A DNA stretch of 64,000 bases, taken from Mytilus galloprovincialis. Taxonomy: Eukaryota; Mollusca; Bivalvia; Mytilida; Mytilidae. The position numbers were made by a program, and so were the translations under genes. The DNA is taken from positions 17,826,441-17,890,440 of the forward strand of contig NC_134838.1 of assembly GCF_965363235.1 (NCBI RefSeq), written 5' to 3'. Shown one piece after another: positions 49,086 to 61,490 of this stretch. A model generated the notes under the pieces. That model searched no databases. It was given only the letters and a program-made list of their open reading frames with translations, and had not been told where the DNA came from. The first letter of the stretch is position 1; every line of letters starts with the position of its first letter.

Positions 49086-51095
49086 GGCTAGATATTTCTA
49101 ATATCAGTGTGGTGTTGTGTATAACTAAACTTGTCACTTGCTAAAATATATATCAATGCATGTATGGTCCAAACTTTAAAATGTTTTCAGACCTTTGGGG
49201 GGGGGGGAGATGGGGTATCACTACATGTAATATCTTACAATTACCTTTAATTATGAATAAATTTGTAGCTATTCATCTCAAATTTATCCAATACAAGATA
49301 GGCATAAAACATTTATCCTGCAAAAACCCTTACTATCTATAAAAATATATAAGCTGTTGACAATCTTCAATTTGTAGTCTACCTCTTGATTTATAAATAT
49401 ATATATATATTTATCAATAGTTCATATATTCAAGATGGAAATATGCATGTCCAGTCCTGGATGAAAAATGCCCAGTTTAAAAATATCATATATAATTTTT
49501 CTTAGTTGTTTAATTACTTCAAAATACATTAGAGTATTTAAAATGGTCCAAAGCCAGCCACCCTGTTTATTAATTTATTATTGGTCTCTGATTTCTAACT
49601 GAACAAGTACATATGGGAGAATGAACATAACTATATTTTTCCTGTTATACTTGATAGAATTCAAAACATTTATCTTAATCTAGCAGGGAAGAGCTATCAT
49701 AGTTTGATGAAACTGGGAGCATAATTGTCCATTAAAAAGTGCCAAGTGTAGCAATGCCATGTAACGAATTAAAATAATGCATTAAAAGCTTTTTTTTCCA
49801 AACTATACAACCTTTTTGGCCAACACCTAAATCTGAAAATGTCAAATTATTATAAGACCTAAAAAAAAAAAAAAAGAAGAAATTTAAAACTTGAATTATA
49901 TTTCTTTTTCTCAATTTTATCTCCAAATTTTTTCCTGATGTAAAATTTATGTTACTAAGAATGTCTAACATTAGCTTAACCACCACATCATTTTAGTTTG
50001 ACAAACGTAAAATTTAAAACATGGATCTTCCTTCACTACGGTTCTATATTTTGACGATATTACAATTATTACCAAATACTACATTTAACTAGTACAGTAC
50101 ATTCAAATATTCATTATTGCCATTGTTAATCAGGAGACTTACTTCAATTGTTTGAGTTCATGAGTGCTGTACTCATCTTTTTCAATATTGGATGCTGCAT
50201 CAAATGTGTATCAGCTGAGTCAAGTCATTATCCTTTTTATATCACAAGTGAAAAATAAAGAAATCTCAAATTAAAAAAAAATTAAGTAATGAATTTAGTC
50301 ATGATATTGTTTCACTATAGACATGACAAGTCCTGTTCGACTAACTGATTTAAATGGAAAAATTATCTAATGCCATTCAAAAAAATCTGTCAACAGATTC
50401 TGATAATATAATTTAAAATTTACCATCATAAAAACGTTACAAATATTTCTGTATTAACAGTTGTTGAAGTTTAAATTAATCTGATCCCTGAGTCACACTA
50501 TACTATATATGGTAAATAAATGATGGCCATTTGGATGTGTAAATTTAATATATGATGCTCAAGACCTGATGGCCATTTGGTAGCATTTGAGACACTATAC
50601 TATGTAAGGTAAATAGATGATGGCCATTTAGAAATATAAATTACACTATACATCTTATTATATTAAGTTAAAGTGAATGATAACCATTTGGAAATGTACT
50701 TTTAAATATCTGATTCTAAAGATCTTTTATACAAATTTGTTACATGTTATTGTAAGAAGTCTTGGGATAGAAAAAAACAATTTAAAACTGTAAGAAATCA
50801 TTTGTTTCCTACATTTTATTTGGTTTCCAAAAGGGTATTAGTTTTAAAATACTCTAGATGGTAGGATAATTATATTCCTTGACCACCATAAACAAACATA
50901 CACTTTGTTTTAAACAATATTGATGTAAATTATGACAAATGTGTCTGCACAACTTTAAAATTAGGACCAAATTATCTTTTTTTTGGTCCTGAGTCAATGA
51001 AAATTGGCTGTGAATGGCAATGAGTATGAATATCTATTAAAACATTAAGGTTTTATTTCATAATTGTTGTGAAAAGATCAATTCAACTATTTCAT
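49086..51095. other. Intergenic DNA, no gene seen
   Basis: AT-rich; a short TATATATA run near 49395 and a three-fold loose repetition of GATGGCCATTTGGA around 50520-50680 are the only structures noted. Confidence 0.4.
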
Positions 51096-51104
51096 ATAGC
51101 TTTC

Positions 51105-51290
51105 CAGAAAAGTATGAGTGCCAATGAGACAATTCTTCATCCAAGTCGCAATTTGTTAAAGTAAACCATTATAGGTCAAAGTACAGTCTTCAACATGAAG
51201 CTTTGGCTCATAACATACAACAAACTATAAAGGCCCTCAAAAATGAGAATTGTTAAACCATTCAAACAGGAAAACCAACGGTTTAACCAG
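51105..51290 (-). repeat. F2 repeat, diverged subfamily
   Basis: Reverse orientation: GTGCCAATGAGACAATTCTT, TAAACCATTATAGGTCAAAG and TTCAAACAGGAAAACCAACG. Pairs with the 3780 copy. Confidence 0.6.
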
Positions 51291-51299
51291 TAAAAATCT

Positions 51300-53581
51300 A
51301 TTGACCACATCAACTATGATCATTACTTTGTTATTTTCTACTACCAAAAAATGGTCAAGGTTTAACAAAATGTTGACAAAGCTTTGTTAATCTTTTTTTC
51401 AGTTTGAAACAATCTTGTTCAATTTTTACAACTTATATTTTCAAACGAGAATTTAATTTCCTTTAACGAAATGCTATGTGGAAATAGAAATGTTAAATAA
51501 CCATGCTTTTTCTGGTTTTCAATAGACTAATCAGATAAAAAGATTTATGCACACTTGAAAATAAAATTTAAAAAAGGTTGCTGAAATGAAAATGATTTAG
51601 ATATCTGAAGTGAAATGACCTTCATATCTGATGTAAAATGACCTTCATATCTGAAGTAAAATGACCTTCATTACGTACATGTTTACTATATTAATAAAAC
51701 AATATGAAGTTTACAGCATACAATTGTAGATATTTGCACTAATTTATAATACAAATATTCTTTAATACATAAATATGACACAGATTTATACTAGCACCAA
51801 GAAAAACATATTTCTTTGGGATTTGTTTCCATTCTTTAAATAATTCTTGTTTATACTGCATAAGCACCAAGGAATTTCAAAAGTTTTTCTTTGGGATTCT
51901 AATTCTATTTTTTTCTTTTTGCTAAATGTAATTAACTAATAGGATACATTATTTTCGTAAAAATATAAAAAAAAATGTATCAAAAATAATAAAAATGTCC
52001 AACAATTGAACGTATATGTATTTCTTTCATAACACATAATCACTTATAGTAAATGACTATTTTTCAGCAACAATTTGCACGTCTTCCCTTGGCCATACAT
52101 TGTAATTTTATTTAGGCCACAAGTTGTATACAAATACTAATACAGAAAAATAACTATAAAAGCAACGGAACTCTAGCAACTTTTTCTATTTGTTTAAATT
52201 GTAACGAAAATAACTGTCATGAGCTTAAAAGAGTAAAGAAAGCTTTGATTCCAAAAGTGATAAAATCTAATTCAATCAATTATTTGGAAAAATGTCTTCA
52301 CTTTTAACGCAATCAATTCTTGATATTCTCAACACTATTCTATTCAATCAATATTTGCTACAAACTTTTCCGGGAAAATCTTTATAAGTTTGATTAAAGA
52401 GTTTCATTATTTAAGCAAATAAAATAAGTTCAACTGAATACAAAACTTTGAAAATTATAAATTATACACCCAAATGGTACTTAAAATAGTAGTTTTTTTA
52501 TCAGATATTAAAAGAAAAAGTTTTGAATATAAAATGATGTATGTTCATAACCAAACTTTGTAATGAAAAACCAATACTACTGTAATAATATCATTTTATA
52601 TTCTGTCATAATTATCATGATGAAAGTAAAATTGAATGCTTTTTTTACTGAAAATATAGTAATCCCTACATTTAATATAGGCAATTTCTGATGATTTAAA
52701 AATGTTATAACTAGCATCAAAGCGTTGAATTCAGATAAGTTTATTTATTTAAAAAAAACCAACAGATGTAGTACTTCATATAAAACTTAATATCCGAAAA
52801 TTAATACCTAGCAGTATTCAGTTTCCCCAAGTTTTGTGATGAAAAGACGTAAAAAAAAACAACTCCAAAAAAGATAACACGAAACACAGAAATCCTAATT
52901 ATGTCCCTTTATTTTGTGATGACATATATTGAAAAGATGGTTAAAATGGAAAAAACTCAATAGCACTTTACTATAAAATATATATTCCCATAAGTTTCAG
53001 GCAGATGGGCCCTTATGCAAAACACAAGTACAAAAGGTAAGTCCTAGTGAAACAAATGTTGCTTAGAAGTGTTGTTCTACAGAATAGGACTGTAATGTAT
53101 AGCATAGCACTATCAAAAAGGGTTGGTATACTGGAATAATCATAACTTTATATTTCTGAATGATGCATCTAACTGAAATAAACTAATTCCAAAATAAATA
53201 TAAAGACAAATGAACAAAGTGAAAAAGGTATATAAGCTTCAGTAACAGTCATGGCAGGGACAAACAAGTAGTTGAAACTAAAATGTGTGTGTTCCATCTA
53301 TTAACCAATTACTAGCAAATACATAGATAACTTACATTTAATATACTAAAATAAAATATTGCAAAATTAAAATAAAGCTTGATGAATCATCTTATTTCTT
53401 ATTTGATAAAATAAAGTTTTTAAGGGTAAAATATGTTTTAAGTGAGTACAATTGATAAAATGGAACTTGAATTAAAACTAAAAACTATAATTTCATTACT
53501 TTAATACATTTTGTCCAAAGGACTTTTTTCTCCTGAGTTACAAAAATGATCCTAAGGGTTAAAATCGGCACAAGGTCAATA
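51300..53581. other. Intergenic DNA and probable PDE7 3' UTR
   Basis: No repeat copy apart from a three-fold 'atatctgaagtaaaatgacc' stretch at 51598-51680. The end near 53581 should be the 3' UTR of the minus-strand phosphodiesterase; TTTATT signals (AATAAA on that strand) occur at about 52740 and 52907. Confidence 0.4.
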
Positions 53582-54696
53582 TCACTGGGAAAGACTAGTG
53601 GGTGAAACAGCATTAGGAACTACTTTTTTTGTGATATCTGGCGGTATAAGTCCGCTATCAAAATCTGTGGATTCTATATGAGGCATTTTATCAATAGGTG
53701 AATTACCCTTTACATTTAATTCATGAAAATTAGTTAAACCTTCATGTAAAGAGTTGACAACCCTGTCATGCTCTATATTGTTCACACAATTGAAAGACGG
53801 ATGAGTTGCTTCCCTTGAAATGATTGGAACAGAAAATTGAGTTCTATTGACTAATGCTTCCTTTGGGAATGTGTGATCATCTTGTGTTTCAAAATCTGAG
53901 TCATTAGAATCACCATGGTCACTATCATCATCTTCTGAGTGAGGAAGAGTTTGTGATTTACGTCTTTTTGACAGAAATCTGACTGCGTTTCCATGACTGG
54001 AAGGTTGAGAAGATACATATAATCCACTAGCAAGTCTACTCGCTTCAAAACTGGGACTTAAATTAGAAATTTTTGGCCTTGCCAGAAAATCTTCCATGGA
54101 TGTACTTTTCTTTTGTAAAGTTACTCGTTCACTAGCTAATGCTGACAGTTTGTCTGTAAGACGTTCTAAAGAGGTAGCATGGAGAATCATAGCAGTAGGC
54201 AGACTCCGCCTACGCAGATATTGTGTTAATGGTAAAATGTCTCTGTGAACTGTCACATTTGTTATTTCCTTCTGAAAACAACACGGTGGCATGCTATGAC
54301 GTCTCTGTTCTAACAACAGAGAATCTGGTTCTTCTCTAACGGGAGATAAACTACGGATACTTCCCCGACGACTACTATTATAAGATAAGTCCTCTTGATC
54401 GTCTAAAAGATGAGCAAATGTTAATGGTAGTCTTCCATCCTCAACCTTATCATCTTCCTCATCAGTAACATGCAATGAAACAGTTTCAGCCGAGTCTTCA
54501 ACATCTGACTTATCATTTTGTTCATTTAACTCCTGTTCTGCAATCAAGATTTCTTTTTCTTTATTTTCGTCAGCAATAATAATTTGCCACTGTTCCAAGT
54601 TAAGCTTTACATTTGTTATCATATGACTGCTTAATGGAGTAGGTAGAAATCTTTGCCACTCTTGAAATAAAGGAGCAACTACAAACTGCAGAAATC
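53582..54696 (-). CDS. PDE7: PDE7 last exon (end of catalytic domain plus long tail)
   Basis: 370 residues. The first 35 finish the catalytic domain ([20 protein letters not shown]). The tail holds an acidic stretch ([12 protein letters not shown]), then [39 protein letters not shown], and a second acidic stretch ([18 protein letters not shown]). Ends SPTSLSQ with TGA at 53582-53584. Largely disordered by composition. Confidence 0.93.
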
Positions 54697-57600
54697 CTAC
54701 AAAAAAAAAAATCAAAGATTAAATACAGGTAAATGATAACAGGAATAGATAGGAAATACAAAGATTCATTCTGATTTCCAAGAATAGACTTAAATGCACA
54801 TGTTTGCTGTCCTATTAAGCATGGATAATACAATAACAAATAAAATACAAAAAAATCTGCACTTACACTTGATTTTGTAAATATGTTTAGTCATAGCTAT
54901 AAGTTAGAAATAACTTCTTCTTTACCTACTTTAATATTAACTTTTTATAGTTTTCATATAAACATAGGCAACAAAAAATTCTTTACCCAGTAATAAAGCA
55001 ATTTTTTTTATTTTTTTTTTTGGTCACAAAAAGATTTTCTCTATATATTTCTCAGTCAGAATACATTTGTATCATGTTAAACTAGTTTACCCATAGTTAG
55101 CCATATTGGTTAATTACCTTCAGCACTCTTCTAAATAGTCGTTCAATTCAACATAAGTTATTTTGCTGCCGTTCATATGATTTAATAGTTCTAAAACATG
55201 TTTCTTTCTGAGCATACTGAATGAGTCATTAGCATCAAAAGTCAGTACAATTGAAAGAATCTTCATTTTGTATTCTGTTATGATTGTAAAGTACTTTACA
55301 ACAGAGAACAATTTAAAAGTAAATGTAATACATTTAATTTGTAGCCAAAGATAATAAAAAATGTATACCCAAACATTTATAACAAATTGCATATGTTTAA
55401 TTTTGACAAGTAGTAATTTGTGGTGTTGTAAATTTGGTTTATATATGTGTTCCAATTTTCTATCAGTATTAATGTTAGGACAAAAGAGAAATCCTTGTTT
55501 TTATGACCTACCAGCTTGTATCTTAGCTACAGTTGTAGCATTTCTATCACAGAGAGGGGTAACTGGTATTTGTAGCTGTCTTTCATAATCACCTGCAAAA
55601 AATAAATTCCTTTTATGTAAAATCAATATTACTGATAAGATTTTAACGTAATGCTTTAATCTTAATATTGAAAATTCAGTTTCTATGTATAAATTAATGC
55701 ATATCTTTGCTATTTAAATAGTTATTTAAATCACCCTTAATTTTGCTTTTAAAACAAGATAGCATGGTGTTGGACATAAACAAGATAGCATGGTGTTGGA
55801 CATTTATATAAATGTATATAAACTACTGATTATCTATGCAATACAAATTGATATTTAATTTGATTTTAATGGATTTTAAAATTAGATAGCTTGGTGATGG
55901 ATTTGAAAAGGTAGCTAACCATCAGTGTCTGAAATGTCTTCTTGAATAAAACAAATCTTCTTAGCAAATTTTACACAAATATATTTTATGTCAACTAGTG
56001 ACAACAAAGAGTTTTATATCTCCCCTAACACTTAAGCATAATATGGCACAATCAGCAAAACAATCCAAAAGGAGTAAACATGTCATGGTTTTAATTGGAT
56101 TTTTAAACATAAAAGCTCATATGGGTTTCAGTAATCACAATAACAAGCAAATTTATATCAACATACTGCATAGTTTGAATTTTGAAAGGTTGACAATTAA
56201 ATACCATTCAACAAAAGTTTAGATCAATTAACCAAGTTTTTTTCTCTGAGCAAAAAGGAAAAGGAAAATACAGATAATTAATACAAGTGCAACATAAGGA
56301 TTAAAGCTTGCACTGCACATTATCCAAGTAAGGTTATGAAAGCAGATTTCTCCAAAGAACTATATTTCATATTCTTTATTATAACAATATTCCTAATCTC
56401 TGAGTTATTAAATCAGTTCTTAGCAAATTGTTGAATGTGATTGCTTCCATCCAAATTTGTAATATATAATACCTTGCAAACTTCTTGATTTTAAAACTTA
56501 GATAATTGTGAATGAAGTTTTGTGGTAGAGTTAAGAATCTATCTACTGTAAATTTAGAAGTTATTGCAAGGTTTTTATTTATATTGGGAAAAATTTGACA
56601 AAGTTGTAAACGCAATAATTTAAACTAGCATTTTGAAATTCTTTATTTGAATTAAACAGCATTTTTCTCAAAATCGTAAAAATTAAAATCACATTTAAGT
56701 CTAAAATGACAAAATCGCAGTAAATGCACGCAATAATTTCTGAATTTACAGTATTTTTAACTGTTACATTATCACATTTGTTACCTTGTCTAAAGAATTC
56801 ATCACAGACACGTTCACTCCAAAGCTTACTAACTGGCCAGTCTCGACATGGATTACATATATCAGCACATTTTAAGGCAATCTAGAAACAGAAGATCAAT
56901 TCACTTCATTTATTTCATTTTGAACACATTGGACAGTCTGAACTATGAGCTTCCAACAAATGATCACAGTTTATATATAAGGATCCTTTCTTCTTCAATT
57001 TTTATTTAACAGTATAAATAGTTTGGTATAAATATAAGTCTTACAATCAATGATGGTTACATAAATTTCTTCATCATGGTCTGATCAATTGAAATAGAAG
57101 ATTAAAAGGATTTTTGGTTTTTAGAGAAATAGATACTTTATCATAAAACTAATTCATGCTAACTAATCATACGTATACTAACAATTTTTCATCTGAAAAT
57201 TGTAACTGTACTTACTTGTAACATAAAATGCCTTTGTTCAAAATTATTTTTAAAATCAAAGTTAGGATCATCTAAATATTTCTGAAATAAATATCATATT
57301 ATTATCATCAGCATTCTAATATCATTTTTTGTTTTATTGGTTATAATATCTTAAAAGTCAAATACACATATACAGTACACTGTTAATGATAAACAAACAA
57401 TTGGTGCCATATTTAAAGCAGGATCTGCTTACCCTTCCGGAGCACCTGAGTTCACCCCGTTTTTGATTGGGTTCAGCTTGCTCATTAGTTTTATATTGTA
57501 ATGTTTAATTAGACTGGTTTTTGTTGTTTATTGCTGGTATTATTGGTTTTTCTTTATCTTATGCTGTTTTAATTGTCCTTTTGATTCATAATTTTTAATC

Positions 57601-58560
57601 TCTTAAACCTGAACTTTCAGCAATCAAATTATGTACAACACGGTTTGGCTGCACAAACAACACCCCTCTTACAAATATTTATGTATTCTTGCTATGCATG
57701 ATAAGCTAACTCACAAAAATATGTAAGAATTATATGCTTTTGTAATTTTTTTAATGAAAATTAAAAGTTTGACTTATTTTATTCTAATATTCATAAATTC
57801 ATAATATTCGAGAGGCCATACAATTTTCCCCATATACCACAAGATTTTGAAATACATTTAGTAAATTTTTTAGGCTGAATAGGGTCCGTAACATATCTAG
57901 AAATAAATAATATTAGACATGTGGAACTGTCTGTGTCTGTTATTTACCTTAAACCTAGAGAGAAATTCTTGTTGTCTAGTAATATCAGTGGCTAGTATTA
58001 ATGATCTGAGTTGCCATTCTACTTGCTCCCATGTCTTTTTATCAAAATGGTTAAAAACACCGGATTGTTGAAGGAGGGCTATACAAGATCTCCAATGGTG
58101 ATTTTCTAGAACTGAGGTATTCTGAAAGTAAAATTGACAGTTGTGGTCAGATAAAGCTATAAACATATAAACTAGAAATAAACATATAAAAACATGAACA
58201 AGAAGTATTTTTAGAACTTGTTGGATTGATTTATCATGCCGCTGTATATTCAAAAACGAAGCTAAATTGTCTTGTTTTTTTAACCACAATTTTATTGAGC
58301 ACTTGATTATAGCTTTTATCCATTAAGCCCTGCACTAATGGCAGCATTCATTTTTGTAGTAATGGCACATTTAGCTTTTCATATTTTCTACTTAAATTAT
58401 TTCAGATTTATAAACAACAAGACAGTACCTTGTAAAGGGCAGCTAAATGATTGGCAGTAGCAATCATGAAAGTTTGGTTGACCCCTGGATGATCAAGGTC
58501 ATGGCTCATGGCAGCTACTAATGAAGTCATGATTTCAAATTTTGGAATGGAACCCTGTAG
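53582..58560 (-). CDS. PDE7: PDE7-class cyclic nucleotide phosphodiesterase, C-terminal six exons
   Basis: Hydrolyses cAMP in the PDE7 family. Exons 58429-58560, 57948-58121, 57216-57281, 56785-56881, 55512-55592 and 53582-54696 encode about 553 residues. [20 protein letters not shown] holds the metal-binding His-Asp pair; [12 protein letters not shown] is near-identical to human PDE7; CADICNPCR holds the second metal aspartate; KIQAGFLQF contains the invariant substrate glutamine and phenylalanine. Thus the catalytic half seen here looks active. After FQEWQRFLP comes a roughly 330-residue tail, much longer than vertebrate PDE7 ends, acidic and Ser-rich, with four basic-serine sites ([25 protein letters not shown]). 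The regulatory N-terminus and the HNxxHA-type first metal site are in exons outside the window. Confidence 0.95.
55512..55592 (-). CDS. PDE7: PDE7 exon (invariant glutamine region, first part)
   Basis: [20 protein letters not shown] then VAKIQAG. Acceptor TTGCAG, donor GTAGGT; phases fit both neighbours. Human PDE7A reads VSPLCDRHTESIANIQIGF here. Confidence 0.94.
56785..56881 (-). CDS. PDE7: PDE7 exon (second metal aspartate)
   Basis: [20 protein letters not shown] then [12 protein letters not shown] plus one base. Acceptor TTCTAG, donor GTAACA. Confidence 0.95.
57216..57281 (-). CDS. PDE7: PDE7 exon (short)
   Basis: Twenty-two residues, [20 protein letters not shown] then LQ; acceptor TTTCAG, donor GTAAGT. 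It lies where human PDE7 has its 'HLDRGDLCLEDTRHRHLVLQ' segment; only the end is conserved. Confidence 0.9.
57948..58121 (-). CDS. PDE7: PDE7 exon (helical core)
   Basis: Fifty-eight residues from [20 protein letters not shown] to [18 protein letters not shown], phase 0 at both ends. Confidence 0.96.
58429..58560 (-). CDS. PDE7: PDE7 exon (metal site)
   Basis: Forty-four residues: [20 protein letters not shown], then [20 protein letters not shown] and ALYK. Acceptor TTTCAG (a second AG six bases on would drop LQ), donor GTACTG. Confidence 0.95.
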
Positions 58561-58659
58561 CTGAAAAGAAAAAATATAAAGCAATTTATAAGTTAAGTCA
58601 ATCAATTTATAGCTGGAAATTAATTCCTTTTATAAACACATGCACATATGATACACAAA

Positions 58660-58785
58660 TAAATGGGGAATGTGTCCATGATACACATGTGATGCCCCTA
58701 TTTGCATATAACGTTATAAAGGGACATAACTCAAGAACTGTAACAGTGACTCTACCCAAATTTGTATTTGACCTGTTTTATCACT
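58660..58785 (+). repeat. Interspersed repeat F9, copy 2
   Basis: GAATGTGTCCATGATACACA, AAAGGGACATAACTCAAGAA and GTGACTCTACCCAAATTTG; pairs with 43955. Confidence 0.6.
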
Positions 58786-58997
58786 GGGGTAAAGCTGATG
58801 ACAGTAACTGCATTCACGGTCATCCCAAGATGTCGGATGAAAAATTAGGTCAGTATCTGTATTGTCTGTTACAGTGTTTCTATATCATTTTCTTTACAAA
58901 GTATACATTGATACGATGTAAATTTATAAAAGATTCACACAGAAATAAAAAATTACTACCGAAAAATGTTCAGGCAACGCGAAATTCAATATGAAAA

Positions 58998-59175
58998 TAT
59001 CGCTAAGATGTCCGTAAATCATTATCAAAATATTTTTAAGATGACCGTAACAAAAAACAAGGATGACCGTGATTGGTAAACAGATGACCGTAACTTGTAA
59101 AAGATGACCGTAATTTGTAAAGAATGACTGTAATTTATAAAGGATGATCGTAACTTTTAAATGATGACCCCTCAA
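58998..59175. repeat. Short tandem array of a GATGACCGTAA motif
   Basis: About eight units of roughly 18-25 bp, typified by GATGACCGTAACTTGTAAA; spacing and sequence vary. The 83-residue open frame on the minus strand here is a by-product. Confidence 0.7.
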
Positions 59176-59220
59176 TTCTAAGAATATCCGTATTTGTATT
59201 CATAGCTTTTTGTTGTGTTT

Positions 59221-59315
59221 GTCTCAATAGGGGATTAGTTAGCGGATATAAACATGTTTCATCAATTTAATAGGGGATTAGTTAGCGGATATAAACATGT
59301 TTCATCAATTTATTT
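59221..59315. repeat. Direct duplication, 44-bp unit
   Basis: AATAGGGGATTAGTTAGCGG followed by ATATAAACATGTTTCATCAA occurs twice without a difference. Confidence 0.85.
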
Positions 59316-59451
59316 TTAACTATTTGCCGTATTTTGAGATAATGACAATGATAGTAAATTGCAAATTTCTCGTAAGCAATGACATATTTATTGATAACGA
59401 CTTTAAAATTTTAATACAAATTGACAGAGATACGACGAAAAGTTGAAGAAA

Positions 59452-59795
59452 CAAGAATGTGTCCCTCTGAGGTGTCTCTAGTACATGTCTCATCTACACT
59501 ATAATTTTCTATGTTCAGGGGACCGTTAAAACGGGAAAAAAACTGTAATTTGGCATTATGATTAGAAAGATCATATCAAGGATTTGTATAGTTATAACTA
59601 TACAAAATCCTTGATCATATCATAGAAAACATGTGTACTAAGTTTCAAGTTGATTGGACTTCAACGTCATCAAAAACCTCCTCGACCAAAAACTTTAACC
59701 TGAGGTGAGACAGACGGACGAACGAGACAACGAACGGACGAACAAACGAACGAACGCACAGACCAGAAAACATTATGCCCATGAATGGAGCATAA
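59452..59795 (-). repeat. F1 repeat copy carrying a mini-palindrome
   Basis: Landmarks AAGAATGTGTCCCTC, AATTTGGCATTATGATTAGA (variant), CATGTGTACTAAGTTTCAAG, the GGACGAACGAG stretch and CAGAAAACATTATGCCC. Interrupted at 59577 by a palindrome with target duplication. Confidence 0.75.
59577..59613. mobile_element. CAAGGA-type mini-palindrome (37 bp)
   Basis: CAAGGATTTGTATAGTTAT and AACTATACAAAATCCTTG form an almost perfect hairpin. ATCATAT stands at 59570-59576 and again at 59614-59620. Other F1 copies have this 7-mer once (near 10290), which shows the insertion and duplication directly. Confidence 0.88.
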
Positions 59796-59939
59796 AAAAC
59801 ACTAATAAAACATATGAATATCCGGTAAACGAGCCTGTGTGTATGGTTCCAGAGGAAGCAGATTAAAATCTTAATTTGTCTTTATATATGAATAACATTG
59901 CTGTATATACAAATTGACAAGGTTCCCCTCAGTGGTGGA

Positions 59940-60313
59940 TCCAAAGGGGGGCCAGTGGAGGATCCAGAGGGCGTATGCCCCCCCCCTTTTGCAAGGACTT
60001 TTTTTTTTTGTAAAATGATTAATCAGACTAGACTTCGTGAACTTTGCCATTTCCCGTGTACTACTATTTAATTTTTATACGACAATTCTTGACTTACAAC
60101 GATATTTTTCCCTGGAATTTACTGATTATCAAAGTCATGTGATTCGCTATGGTGGAGTTGACCTGCAGTGCGTCGAATAAAACGTCTCTCAGTCATTTTG
60201 AAATTCAAATTACAGTAACACATTGTGTAGGCTGAGGATGACAATCATGACACCTTCAAAGCGACACAGGATTTAGCAAGAACATATTGACTTCTATTTC
60301 ACTATTCCACCAA
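59940..60313 (-). repeat. Interspersed repeat F6, copy 2
   Basis: Inverted match of 31052-31418. Ends at GTGGAATAGTGAAATAG (inverse) and a GGATCCAGAGGGCGTATGCC side. Differences are mostly single bases and short indels. Confidence 0.8.
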
Positions 60314-61020
60314 ACAGAAAGTAATGCTCTATAGACTATTACACTCTCATGAAAAAAAGTTCCACAGCAATATTATCTAACTACGGAAACATGTTTAACC
60401 CCAAACGCCCCAGCCTTTTTTAAAATACTATAGCTGAATAATGATCCCCAGTCAGTATAAGCTCTATATAGATTTAAAGTCGTAAGTACGAACCATTTGA
60501 TTTGAGGAGACAGTCTTAGATATTTGATAGAAAAAAAATTTGACTCTGATTTTTGCCGTAAACAAAAATTCTGGACGCAAAACAAAAATCTTGTCCACTT
60601 TTTTGCTATTAGAAACGAAAATTCCCAACAAAATTATTTAGCATTAAATGAACATGATGAATAAAAGCGGGCATATTTTTTGTGGCAGGGGTTTTCATGT
60701 CTGACCGGAATGTCTGTTTCCGACGCCGAACTGATATATATGGAATACTTTTTTCAAGACCAAACTGCAACCTGCCTGCTGGGTGTGGCCTTTATGTCTC
60801 CATTTGTCGGCCGTCATTCATAAATCAGCTGTCATTTCAGACTCATTCTTAGCCTTTGATTTATTTGGAACCCTTTACTTCCCTTAATGTTGTTGGTGAA
60901 ACATATCAACCAAACATTTGGATAATCAAAGAGCTGATAGCTCTGAGGTGGAAGAAGGTGAATAAAAGGTAATTTGAATTACCATAAAAGCAGCCCCACT
61001 AACCCAGGCTGCTTAGTTCC
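60314..61020. other. No gene seen
   Basis: Mixed AT-rich sequence between repeats. The 70-residue frame at 60373 (minus) lacks domain or splice support. If PDE7 upstream exons lie here, I did not find them. Confidence 0.35.
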
Positions 61021-61270
61021 ATTTATTGTTTTTGAGATACGGAGTGACATATAAAACCCTCCTCCCCTCTTTTTTTTCTTCAAAAAAACTAAATATCACT
61101 AAAATAAAATTTTTAATCACAACCAAAAAGTATACAGATCTTTAACTTAATATAACAAAGAAGTGTGTAAAGTTTTAAGCAATAATCATAAATTGTTTTT
61201 GAGATACGGCGCGACATGTAAAAAAACCCTCCCCCTTTTTTACAAAATACTAAATAACTGAAAAATAAAA
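61020..61270. repeat. Two diverged units of about 168 bp
   Basis: TTGTTTTTGAGATACGGAGT with GACATATAAAACCCTCC is repeated as TTGTTTTTGAGATACGGCGC with GACATGTAAAAAAACCCTCC. Confidence 0.6.
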
Positions 61271-61279
61271 ATGTTCCAT

Positions 61280-61480
61280 CCATAGTTAATCTTTACTTGT
61301 TTAGTAAACAAATTAATAAATCAAATGTCCTGAAATATTTATGTGAATTATTATCTTCCATCCATAGTTTGTCTTTACTTGTTTAGTAAACAAATTAATA
61401 AATCAAATGTCCTGAAATATTTATGTGAATTATTATCTTCCATCCATAGTTTGTCTTTACTTGTTTAGTAAACAAATTAA
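61280..61480. repeat. 83-bp tandem unit, about 2.3 copies
   Basis: TCCATCCATAGTTTGTCTTT, ACTTGTTTAGTAAACAAATT and AATGTCCTGAAATATTTATG recur with almost no change, directly before the MITE at 61491. Confidence 0.85.
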
Positions 61481-61490
61481 TATCCATTTA

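Noticed and set aside
55120-55455. 111-residue minus-strand frame between PDE7 exons
   Set aside because: Low-complexity hydrophobic composition, within an intron whose flanking exons join in phase without it.
58542-58994. 150-residue plus-strand frame
   Set aside because: It overlaps a PDE7 exon edge, runs through an F9 repeat copy, and has no recognisable domain.
58924-59175. 83-residue minus-strand frame with repeated GHL words
   Set aside because: Translation of the short GATGACCGTAA array.
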